DNA of 6,922 nt from Candidatus Methanogaster sp. UBA203 (GTDB lineage: Archaea > Halobacteriota > Methanosarcinia > Methanosarcinales > Methanogasteraceae). A program made the translations under genes and the position numbers. The notes below the pieces were generated by a model that did not search any database, was not told the origin of the DNA, and saw only the letters and a program-made list of their open reading frames with translations. The stretch is from assembly GCA_002503595.1 (NCBI GenBank), contig DASC01000022.1, positions 238-7,159 on the forward strand. The letters run 5' to 3'. Positions 1 through 4,650 of this stretch are shown piece after piece (positions within the stretch are counted from its first letter, which is position 1; every line of letters starts with the position of its first letter).

Positions 1-61
1 TCGTGGTTTTATATGCGGATATCCACACAATACTCGAGTAAGTATACTCACATCATTCACA

Positions 62-1393
62 TCATTCGACGATCCCTGACGGATCCCCGAGACTGAGCAT
101 GAGGAGGAGATAATCCTTAAGATGCCTCGTTATCAGGAAATTGTTCCTGACATGCTCTCTTCCGTTCTCTCCGAGTCTACTGGCAAGTTCCGGATGCTTC
201 AAGAGATTGGCGATGTGGTACGCTGCATCCTCTGACGAACTCACAAGATAACCTGTGACGCCATCGATGATCTGTAGCGGGATTCCACCGGTTGCGCCGC
301 CGACCACGGGCTTTCCCTTCCAGAGTCCCTCCGAAACCACCAGTCCGAAGCCCTCTTTCAGCGATTTCTGCATTATCACGTCTGCTGCCCGCTGGAATGC
401 ATTGATCTCGATCTCCGTAAACGGCGGAGATCCGAGCAGTACGTGGACATCCGGGTAACCTTCTGCCTTCTTTGCGATTTCGTGATATACCTTAAGCCCC
501 TCCGGGTCGTCCGATGCAACCCCTCCTGCAAGTATCAACTGGCAGTCGATCCGCTCTTTCACCAGTTTGTATGCGTCTATGGTTCCGGGAATGTCCTTTA
601 ACCGGTCAAACCGTGATACCTGCACAATGGTCGGTTTATCTCTGGTGATCTCGTACCTGTCGAGCACTTTACCGATCTCGCCCTCCCGAAGTTCGATGTT
701 CTTGTCACTCAGCGGATCGATCGACGGCGGCACAAGAAACTTCCTGGTGCGTATATCCGGTCTTGCGAAACGCGGCGCTGAAAATACAGATGCGTCGTAC
801 TTCGAGACAAATTCCTTAAGAAAGTTCCAGACGAGGTGGTCCGGACTTGAAACATCGATGTGGCATCTCCATATCCAATTTCCCCCTTCCTTTGCACGTA
901 TCATGGCTGCTGGCTGGGGATCGTGCATGAACACAAAATCGCCATCGACGTCCATCTCCTCCGAATTGATCTCGTTCCAGCGGAGGTACGTCTCGAACAT
1001 ATCCTGTTTCATCTCGAGTCTGCCGACCTGGCTTCCAGGTTCATCCGGCGTACTATGAGGTCCGTACATGCGGACGTCAGTGAGACCATCCAGACTACCA
1101 TGAAGCGCATTGTGAAAACTCTTTGTGACCGAAAAGAACTCATCATCCCCTCTTATCACGTTCCATTCCGTTTCAACCCCTAATCCATTGGACAGTGGAA
1201 CCAGACTGGTTAGAATCTCTGCAACACCCCCGCCGGTGTATGTGGCATTAATGTGCTGGACATTGCCTGTGATATTCTCTGCGAGCATCTCCAGGTATTC
1301 GAGCGGGCGTCGCCCAACAATGCTCTCGTAGTCCCAGATCGATTTCTTGCTCTTTTTGGGATTCTGGGATGGTATGTTCTGTAGTGGTTTCAT
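62..1393 (-). CDS. treT: Trehalose glycosyltransferring synthase (TreT), GT4 family
   Basis: A 443-aa GT-B fold glycosyltransferase. The family makes trehalose reversibly from NDP-glucose and glucose in the cytoplasm (EC 2.4.1.245), for osmoprotection or trehalose use. Visible motifs are an N-terminal NATYTGGGVAEIL nucleotide/acceptor loop (residues 49-61), FFSVTKSFHNALHG (86-99), HDPQP (157-161), WRCHID (175-180), QVSRFDRLKD (258-267) and the GT4 E-x7-E motif EGFGLVVSE (347-355). The length fits the family (about 410-450 aa). I chose the ATG at 1393 because GGGAGG lies five bases upstream and the equivalent Met is kept in the duplicated copy at 2459. The frame opens further to a TTG at 1471, but that lies close to the predicted TATA box and has no ribosome-binding site. 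The gene appears monocistronic, with a palindromic promoter upstream. A related GT4 specificity cannot be excluded from sequence alone. Confidence 0.93.
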   Translation of the reverse strand: MKPLQNIPSQNPKKSKKSIWDYESIVGRRPLEYLEMLAENITGNVQHINATYTGGGVAEILTSLVPLSNGLGVETEWNVIRGDDEFFSVTKSFHNALHGSLDGLTDVRMYGPHSTPDEPGSQVGRLEMKQDMFETYLRWNEINSEEMDVDGDFVFMHDPQPAAMIRAKEGGNWIWRCHIDVSSPDHLVWNFLKEFVSKYDASVFSAPRFARPDIRTRKFLVPPSIDPLSDKNIELREGEIGKVLDRYEITRDKPTIVQVSRFDRLKDIPGTIDAYKLVKERIDCQLILAGGVASDDPEGLKVYHEIAKKAEGYPDVHVLLGSPPFTEIEINAFQRAADVIMQKSLKEGFGLVVSEGLWKGKPVVGGATGGIPLQIIDGVTGYLVSSSEDAAYHIANLLKHPELASRLGENGREHVRNNFLITRHLKDYLLLMLSLGDPSGIVE

Positions 1394-1558
1394 TGTTTCC
1401 TCCCTCCAATCGTTTTTTGTTTCGGGGCGCTTTGGATCGCGCTGTAGCCACTCCCTATATAAATTATGCAACGTTATCCCATATAAACCTATTGGTTTAT
1501 CATCAAATTTCTAAATGTTATAACAAATCGCTATGACCGACCCAAACTGCCGCCTGCA
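1215..1558. repeat. Direct repeat, copy 1: treT 5' end, promoter and upstream region
   Basis: This stretch is homologous to about 2296-2622 in the same orientation. It covers the first ~57 codons of treT, the leader, the TATA/palindrome and about 60 bases of upstream DNA. The upstream part (for example CCCAAACTGCCGCCTGCACC against CCCCAACCACCACCTACAGG) differs largely by transitions. Homology ends inside treT at the glycine loop on one side and near the uvrB relic on the other. Edges are approximate because they were aligned by eye. Confidence 0.65.
1483..1500 (-). promoter_or_regulatory. treT promoter: TATA box embedded in a palindromic operator
   Basis: On the minus strand the sequence GGTTTATATGGG is a good archaeal BRE/TATA element about 90 bases upstream of the treT ATG. 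It lies inside a perfect inverted repeat, ATAAACC-TATT-GGTTTAT (7-bp arms, 4-base spacer). Transcription would start roughly 25 bases downstream, near 1460, which supports the internal ATG over the TTG at 1471. A palindrome covering the TATA box suggests a repressor that blocks TBP/TFB binding. The regulator is unknown; the site does not match the TACT-N-AGTA type site I know for TrmB. A second TATA-like string (TTTATATAGG, near 1453-1462) lies closer to the gene. Confidence 0.6.
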
Positions 1559-1691
1559 CCTTCAACTTCTTCAAAATAATTCTGAAGCTTAATCGCCCGC
1601 TCAAAGTCCAGTGCCTCAGCAGCCACCTACATTTCTCGAGTTCGATGATGAGATTCGGGATCTCCGACTTTGTCAGGTGGTTTCGGATCGT
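1531..1691 (-). pseudogene. Relic of the UvrB C-terminus (UVR motif), frameshifted
   Basis: Two adjoining minus-strand frames together read like the end of excinuclease subunit UvrB. The first (about 1691-1632) gives TIRNHLTKSEIPNLIIELEK; the second (1626 down to a TAG at 1531) gives VAAEALDFERAIKLQNYFEE followed by VEGAGGSLGRS. In intact UvrB the same stretch runs LTKxEI..LI.eLEkeM..AAe.LdFErAaeLRD.I.eL, so the pieces are collinear. They are joined by five bases where about nine would be expected, which breaks the frame and creates a TAG. No other part of uvrB is visible. The fragment overlaps the stop codon of the 42-aa gene at 1673 and ends where the duplicated treT upstream region begins. 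The identification rests on motif recall only; ClpC or UvrC also carry UVR motifs. Confidence 0.5.
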
Positions 1692-1801
1692 TCAATCGTC
1701 CCTTTCTTCGGCGCGGCGAGCCATAAAAACAATAGAACGAATAAAATTATAGGTAGCCACAAGATGATCAGACCGATCAGAACCACATCCCACAGTTTCA
1801 T
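1673..1801 (-). CDS. 42-aa single-pass membrane microprotein
   Basis: A 42-residue protein starting MKLWDVVLIGLIILWLP. Residues about 4-30 form one very hydrophobic helix rich in Ile, Leu and Trp, followed by a short charged tail, PKKGTIERSETT. It is probably an integral membrane protein; I do not recognise a family. The start is well supported: GAGGTG lies six to seven bases upstream of the ATG, and that ATG overlaps the TGA of the preceding transglutaminase-like gene as ATGA (1798-1801), the usual sign of translational coupling. This suggests the two products act together at the membrane, for example as a subunit or regulator of the exported neighbour (inference). Its last codons run into the uvrB relic, so its 3' end may have been formed from recycled sequence. 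Confidence 0.6.
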   Translation of the reverse strand: MKLWDVVLIGLIILWLPIILFVLLFLWLAAPKKGTIERSETT

Positions 1802-2289
1802 CCGTTCCCACCTCTTCTTTGAGTGCAAAATGCTTCGCCGCTCTCGATAGCGTGTATCCGTCCCTGTGCGGTCGTCACAAATTCTATCTCGAACTGATCC
1901 GAGAAGATGCGTTCGTGCTCGTCTTTTGCCCAGTATTGGTCGTTGATGGATTCGATAACGTAAGTCTCGTTGCCGATCTCCACCCATGTGCGGGCGTGAC
2001 TGTCGTTGACGTTCGACCACAGCATGACAACCCCGGTTCTGTATCCGTAGTTGTCTGCGATCCACTCCGCCTGTTTGCACGATATATGTGTGCAGACGTA
2101 CACGTCCTCAGGTCGCTTGGCGAAGATCGTATAGTCTGACTTGTTAGCCACGCCATGAGCGGTTATGTCAGATATCAAGACCGCGATCGGCTCAGGATGC
2201 TGTGTGATGTTGGACGGTGCAGCGAACAGCGCGAAGATTGGCAGTGAAACGAAGAGCGCAAGGATTAGTAGCGCAGTGGCGGTCTTCAC
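1798..2289 (-). CDS. Exported transglutaminase-like cysteine protein
   Basis: A 163-aa protein. Residues 1-24 (MKTATALLILALFVSLPIFA...) form a signal peptide or uncleaved anchor, so the rest should lie outside the cytoplasmic membrane. The core resembles a minimal transglutaminase-like (papain-type) domain: C71 in SCKQAEWIADNYGYRTGVV, H98 in SHARTWVEIGNETY, and an acidic residue E113 in YVIES fit the Cys-His-Asp/Glu order of the triad. Such domains act as proteases, amidases or cross-linkers; the substrate is not predictable. The start is GTG, overlapping the TGA of the treT-derived leader frame as GTGA. GGGGGTGT at 2296-2303, left over from the treT glycine codons, is positioned as its ribosome-binding site. 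The gene is followed by the coupled 42-aa membrane gene. Family assignment is by motif spacing only; catalytic activity is not proven. Confidence 0.7.
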   Translation of the reverse strand: MKTATALLILALFVSLPIFALFAAPSNITQHPEPIAVLISDITAHGVANKSDYTIFAKRPEDVYVCTHISCKQAEWIADNYGYRTGVVMLWSNVNDSHARTWVEIGNETYVIESINDQYWAKDEHERIFSDQFEIEFVTTAQGRIHAIESGEAFCTQRRGGNG

Positions 2290-2459
2290 CTCGATACACC
2301 CCCGCTGTATATGGCACCGGTGTGCGGGACGCTACCGGCGGCATCTGCAAGCATCTCATGATAATCAAATGGACGCCGTCCAACGAGGTCCCCGTAGCCC
2401 CGGATCGATTTCTTGCTCTTTTCAGGCGCTGGGGGTCGTGCGTGTTGCAGTCGTTTCAT
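2286..2459 (-). pseudogene. Duplicated treT N-terminus, truncated; now a leader reading frame
   Basis: This frame encodes 57 aa (MKRLQHARPPAPEKSKKSIR...) that align with the first ~57 residues of the neighbouring treT. I count about 30 identical positions with one single-residue gap, including KSKKSI, VGRRP, EML and the Y-x-GG-V loop. The equivalent Met at 2459 is kept, but its GGAGG site has decayed to GAGCAGAAGA. The homology stops just after the CGGGGGTGT of the glycine loop, near 2296, and the frame ends in a TGA that overlaps the GTG of the transglutaminase-like gene (GTGA). No glycosyltransferase catalytic domain remains, so it cannot be a TreT. The frame has stayed open despite clear divergence, so it may be translated as a leader that couples translation to the next gene. 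The open frame continues upstream to 2537. Confidence 0.75.
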
Positions 2460-2622
2460 TCTTCTGCTCTCTATTCGCTCTCTTGGGGGCTGGGTGCGGA
2501 TCGCACCGTAGCCATCCTGGTAAAAAATCCACAGCATTATCCCATATAAACCTATCGGTTTATCATCAAAATTCTAAACATTATAGCAGATCGCTACAAC
2601 CACCACCCCCAACCACCACCTA
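2296..2622. repeat. Direct repeat, copy 2: decayed treT 5' end and promoter
   Basis: This is the diverged partner of 1215-1558. The promoter part is the best conserved, while the leader between promoter and start is poorly conserved and has lost the GGAGG site. The transglutaminase-like gene begins immediately at the truncated edge, so the junction near 2290-2297 is a recombination or deletion breakpoint. Confidence 0.65.
2546..2563 (-). promoter_or_regulatory. Duplicated treT-type promoter with conserved palindrome
   Basis: The minus strand repeats the treT promoter: GGTTTATATGGG within ATAAACC-TATC-GGTTTAT. Over 62 aligned bases (1471-1532 against 2534-2595) I count eight differences. Both 7-bp arms are identical to the treT copy, and a difference falls in the 4-base spacer. 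It lies about 85 bases upstream of the leader frame at 2459, so it should drive the leader, transglutaminase-like and 42-aa genes as one transcript. Sharing the palindrome implies co-regulation with treT by the same unknown factor. Confidence 0.6.
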
Positions 2623-2750
2623 CAGGGTCGCACGCGTCCAGCCGTTGCCCTGCCATCCGTCTGAGCAATAACAACAAACTCCTTGCCCCTGGCGTTGAGC
2701 GCGTCCGCCCAACATATCGGGCACAACAAGACCAGAGCAGCGATCAGCAC
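2574..2750 (-). pseudogene. Signal-peptide-bearing N-terminal relic of a secreted protein
   Basis: Reading on the minus strand from a GTG at 2750 (or a lost start slightly upstream, where the frame reads HSRKGC), the frame gives VLIAALVLLCPICWADALNA, a typical Sec signal peptide with an A-x-A-like cleavage site. It continues as RGKEFVVIAQTDG, which resembles the start of a mature secreted archaeal protein. After about 40 codons it runs into the copy-2 treT upstream region and stops at 2574. I see no good start codon or ribosome-binding site. It reads as the beheaded start of a secreted protein cut off by the rearrangement. No family can be named. Confidence 0.3.
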
Positions 2751-2890
2751 ACATCCCTTGCGGCTGTGCCATAATGGGGGCGTGCGCCTTCCGCTTTCAT
2801 GGGGTGGGTGGTACGAGCATGAGGGTCATGCAAGCATCTGCATGGCATACCAATTTGCGCGTTCTCGACTGTCCTTTATTGATCAGTCAC

Positions 2891-2910
2891 TGCCCCCTAA
2901 AGTGGGGGCA
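2891..2910. terminator. GC-rich hairpin TGCCCCC-taaagt-GGGGGCA
   Basis: A perfect 7-bp stem with a 6-base loop, about 70 bases before the fic operator array. It could end transcription arriving from the left, or be the terminal hairpin of a vanished IS200/IS605-type element. No T-tract follows on either strand, so a simple intrinsic terminator is not well supported. Confidence 0.35.
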
Positions 2911-2962
2911 TCACGAAGGGAGTCGCGCTACCTGTGATGAGGATGAGCGCGGACAGAAGAGG

Positions 2963-3007
2963 ATTACTAATCATTACTAATCATTACTAAATTAGTAGTA
3001 AACTACT
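2963..3007. promoter_or_regulatory. Operator-like array of TACTAA half-sites upstream of fic
   Basis: Three direct copies of ATTACTAA occur at exact 10-base spacing (2963, 2973 and 2983; the first two are full ATTACTAATC). The last merges into the palindrome TACTAA-A-TTAGTA (2985-2997), followed by AGTAG-TAAA-CTACT (2994-3007). Spacing of one helical turn would place all half-sites on one DNA face, as in cooperative repressor binding. The array ends about 28 bases before the preferred fic start and probably overlaps the promoter. The winged-helix-like C-terminus of the Fic protein is a candidate binder (inference). Confidence 0.55.
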
Positions 3008-3034
3008 TATGTGTGGTGCCCGATTGTTTATATC

Positions 3035-4384
3035 ATGCACATCCCGCAAGAACCACCAGACCTCACGAAGGTCATGGCTGAAGACGACAACAGATCAAAG
3101 ATGACAGAATATTTCCAGAGAGAAGATGTAAAAGAATTTGTTACAAAGGTCAATACTAAGTATCTGCATTGGGATGAGGTCAGACATCGACCGGTTCCAA
3201 CGGACACAGACCATGAAGTATTGTGGGCTCTAATTAAATTAATTAGAAATTATGATATGAAGATTATTAAAATTAGTGATATTAACAATTTTACGTTTCG
3301 GTATAAACTGACAGACCACACATTACAAAAGTTGCACGAATTCGATTCGAATCTGGGTGGAGCTCTAAAGAGCGGTTCAGTAATTACTTCAGAAGACCGC
3401 GATAAGTATCTGGTCAGTTCGATCATGGAAGAGGCGATTGCGTCAAGCCAGTTGGAAGGAGCTGCGACTACAAGGGAAATTGCGAAAAAAATGCTACAAA
3501 CGGACAGAGAACCAAAAACGAAATCTGAAAGAATGATACTAAATAATTATATTACGATTAAAAAAATATTAGATCTCAGAGGGGAGGAACTTACACCCGA
3601 AATGATACTGGATATCCACTCAACGATTGCGAACCGGACTTTATCTGTTAAAGAATCAGAGGGGAGGTTTCGGGAGTCAAATGATGTGGTTGTGAAGGAG
3701 CGTTCATCCGGGAAAATCGTTTATATTCCGCCAAACTACGAATTGATCCCAAAATTAATCGAGGATTTGTGCGAATTCGCTAACAAGTCGCCTCATGACG
3801 GATTTATGCATCCGGTAGTAAAGGCAACGGTGCTACATTTCCTGGTGGGGTATATTCACCCTTTCGTGGATGGCAATGGGAGAACTGCTCGTGCGATCTT
3901 CTACTGGTATATGCTGAATCACGGTTACTGGTTGTTTGAATTCATGTCCATATCCAGGACGATCATCAAGTCTCCCGCACAATATGCAAGAGCGTACCTT
4001 TATACTGAAAAAGACGAGAACGATTTGACGTATTTTATCAATTATCAGATTAAGACTATGGGCCAGGCTTTGAAGGATTTGAAGACGTACATAAATCGTC
4101 AGGTAAAGAAGAAAAGCGAAAACAGATTTTATAAATTATTGAAAATAGAAGGGGTAAACAATAGGCAGGTGTACTTATTAAGAGAGTTCTCGGAAAGTCC
4201 GGAGAAGATGATGACGATTAATGAAGTAAAAAACATTTTTAATATCGTATACCAGACAGCCCGGACTGATTTGCTTGGATTAGAAGAACTTGGTTTTCTT
4301 GAAGTGAAACGTTCGGAGAGAAGGAAGCTACTGTTCTTCAGGTCAGAGAATTTTGAAAAATTGCTGGATGCGAGAATTGGTTGA
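3035..4384 (+). CDS. Fic family protein (class II AMP-transferase type) with C-terminal winged helix
   Basis: A 449-aa protein. Fic enzymes transfer AMP, or a related nucleotide part, from a nucleotide to a hydroxyl side chain of a target protein. The catalytic motif HPFVDGNGRTAR is intact (H275 to R286). An N-terminal inhibitory motif, S137-SQL-E141-G142 (SSQLEG), fits S/TxxxE(G/N), the class II autoinhibited arrangement. A flap-like VYIPP lies at 229-233. Residues about 362-441 look like a winged helix, with INEVKNIFNIVYQTARTDLL as a helix-turn-helix and FLEVKRSERRKLLFF as the wing, as in many Fic-HTH proteins. The frame opens earlier, at GTG 3011. I prefer ATG 3035 because MHIPQEPPDL matches the IPxxPP start I recall for this family. 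No clear ribosome-binding site is present; ATG 3074 is an alternative, supported by a TTTATAT string at 3028-3034. Preceded by an operator-like array, suggesting autoregulation. Target unknown. Confidence 0.9.
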   Translation: MHIPQEPPDLTKVMAEDDNRSKMTEYFQREDVKEFVTKVNTKYLHWDEVRHRPVPTDTDHEVLWALIKLIRNYDMKIIKISDINNFTFRYKLTDHTLQKLHEFDSNLGGALKSGSVITSEDRDKYLVSSIMEEAIASSQLEGAATTREIAKKMLQTDREPKTKSERMILNNYITIKKILDLRGEELTPEMILDIHSTIANRTLSVKESEGRFRESNDVVVKERSSGKIVYIPPNYELIPKLIEDLCEFANKSPHDGFMHPVVKATVLHFLVGYIHPFVDGNGRTARAIFYWYMLNHGYWLFEFMSISRTIIKSPAQYARAYLYTEKDENDLTYFINYQIKTMGQALKDLKTYINRQVKKKSENRFYKLLKIEGVNNRQVYLLREFSESPEKMMTINEVKNIFNIVYQTARTDLLGLEELGFLEVKRSERRKLLFFRSENFEKLLDARIG

Positions 4385-4414
4385 GAATAAGATCTGCTCT
4401 GCAGTTCGCCGTAT

Positions 4415-4525
4415 ACCTAACCGTCGCTGTCGTGACCCACCATGCTCAACCCGCCCCACAAAAACCCTCCAACCTCGCGACCCACCCAACCTCCGCGTAA
4501 CACTATGCCAACCTCCCGAAGTCAC
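4415..4525 (-). repeat. Dispersed repeat, copy A
   Basis: This stretch matches 6555-6694 in the same orientation. Shared blocks, read on the plus strand, include TCGCC/CGCC-GTATACCTAA against GTCGCCACGATACTTAA, CCACAAAA-CCC, CCACCC-ACCTCCGCGTA, and CCTCC-GAAGTCAC at the right edge. Copy B has about 25 extra bases. On the minus strand both begin GTGACTTC-GGAGG, so the sharp edge is on that side. Function unknown: a mobile miniature element, an RNA, or a remnant of a gene. Confidence 0.5.
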
Positions 4526-4596
4526 GGCCCCTCTGCTGGAAGCAAAAGGCATCTGGTCTGATGCTCAGAATTAAATATTATTTATTTGACTGCTGG

Positions 4597-4638
4597 TTTT
4601 CATATTCAAATCCATGCACAAAATTTTGAATATGAAAA
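4597..4638. terminator. Perfect 14-bp inverted repeat between convergent genes
   Basis: TTTTCATATTCAAA at 4597-4610 is exactly reverse-complemented by TTTGAATATGAAAA at 4625-4638, with a 14-base loop. It lies just beyond the nuclease-like stop (4651), within about 255 bases of the fic stop. The placement suits a bidirectional terminator or a barrier between convergent transcripts. The stem is very AT-rich, so it could instead be a protein-binding palindrome or the edge of an acquired segment. Confidence 0.5.
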
Positions 4639-4650
4639 AAAGAGTGTGTT

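Larger units (their letters stand above)
2623..3034. other. Intergenic region without an intact gene
   Basis: About 410 bases before fic. The left part holds the signal-peptide relic. The middle (2760-2880) is GC-rich with short open frames on both strands, none with a convincing ribosome-binding site or recognisable domain. The right part holds a GC-rich hairpin (2891-2910) and the TACTAA operator-like array (2963-3007) in front of fic. Confidence 0.5.
4385..4650. other. Convergent intergenic region between fic and the nuclease-like gene
   Basis: The first 140 bases are GC-rich and hold copy A of a dispersed repeat (about 4415-4525). From about 4565 the composition turns abruptly AT-rich, and the region ends in a long inverted repeat (4597-4638). 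No gene is supported here; the minus-strand frame through 4343-4552 overlaps the fic 3' end and lacks family features. Confidence 0.5.

Noticed and set aside
32..48. TACTCGAGTA palindrome and GAGTA/TACTC mini-hairpin downstream of treT, with a TTTTATATG string at 7-15
   Set aside because: Short elements without a T-tract or a visible gene to serve; could be a terminator or the promoter of a gene outside the window, but support is too weak to call.
255..1331. Several plus-strand open frames (for example 567-1058, 860-1183)
   Set aside because: They are antisense to treT, a clearly recognisable gene, and show no domain or ribosome-binding site.
1819..2139. Plus-strand 106-aa frame and minus-strand 90-aa frame (1884-2156)
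   Set aside because: Both are other-frame readings of the transglutaminase-like gene, with no signal peptide, motif or start signal of their own.
2165..2671. Plus-strand 168-aa frame
   Set aside because: It runs antisense across the treT remnant and its promoter; its translation is low-complexity and lacks a start signal.
2963..2990. Short tandem repeats as a CRISPR array
   Set aside because: Repeats are only 8-10 bases with no spacers; the layout fits an operator array, not CRISPR.
4343..4552. Minus-strand 69-aa frame through the fic 3' end
   Set aside because: It overlaps fic antisense and the dispersed repeat; Arg/Gly-rich translation with no start signal.
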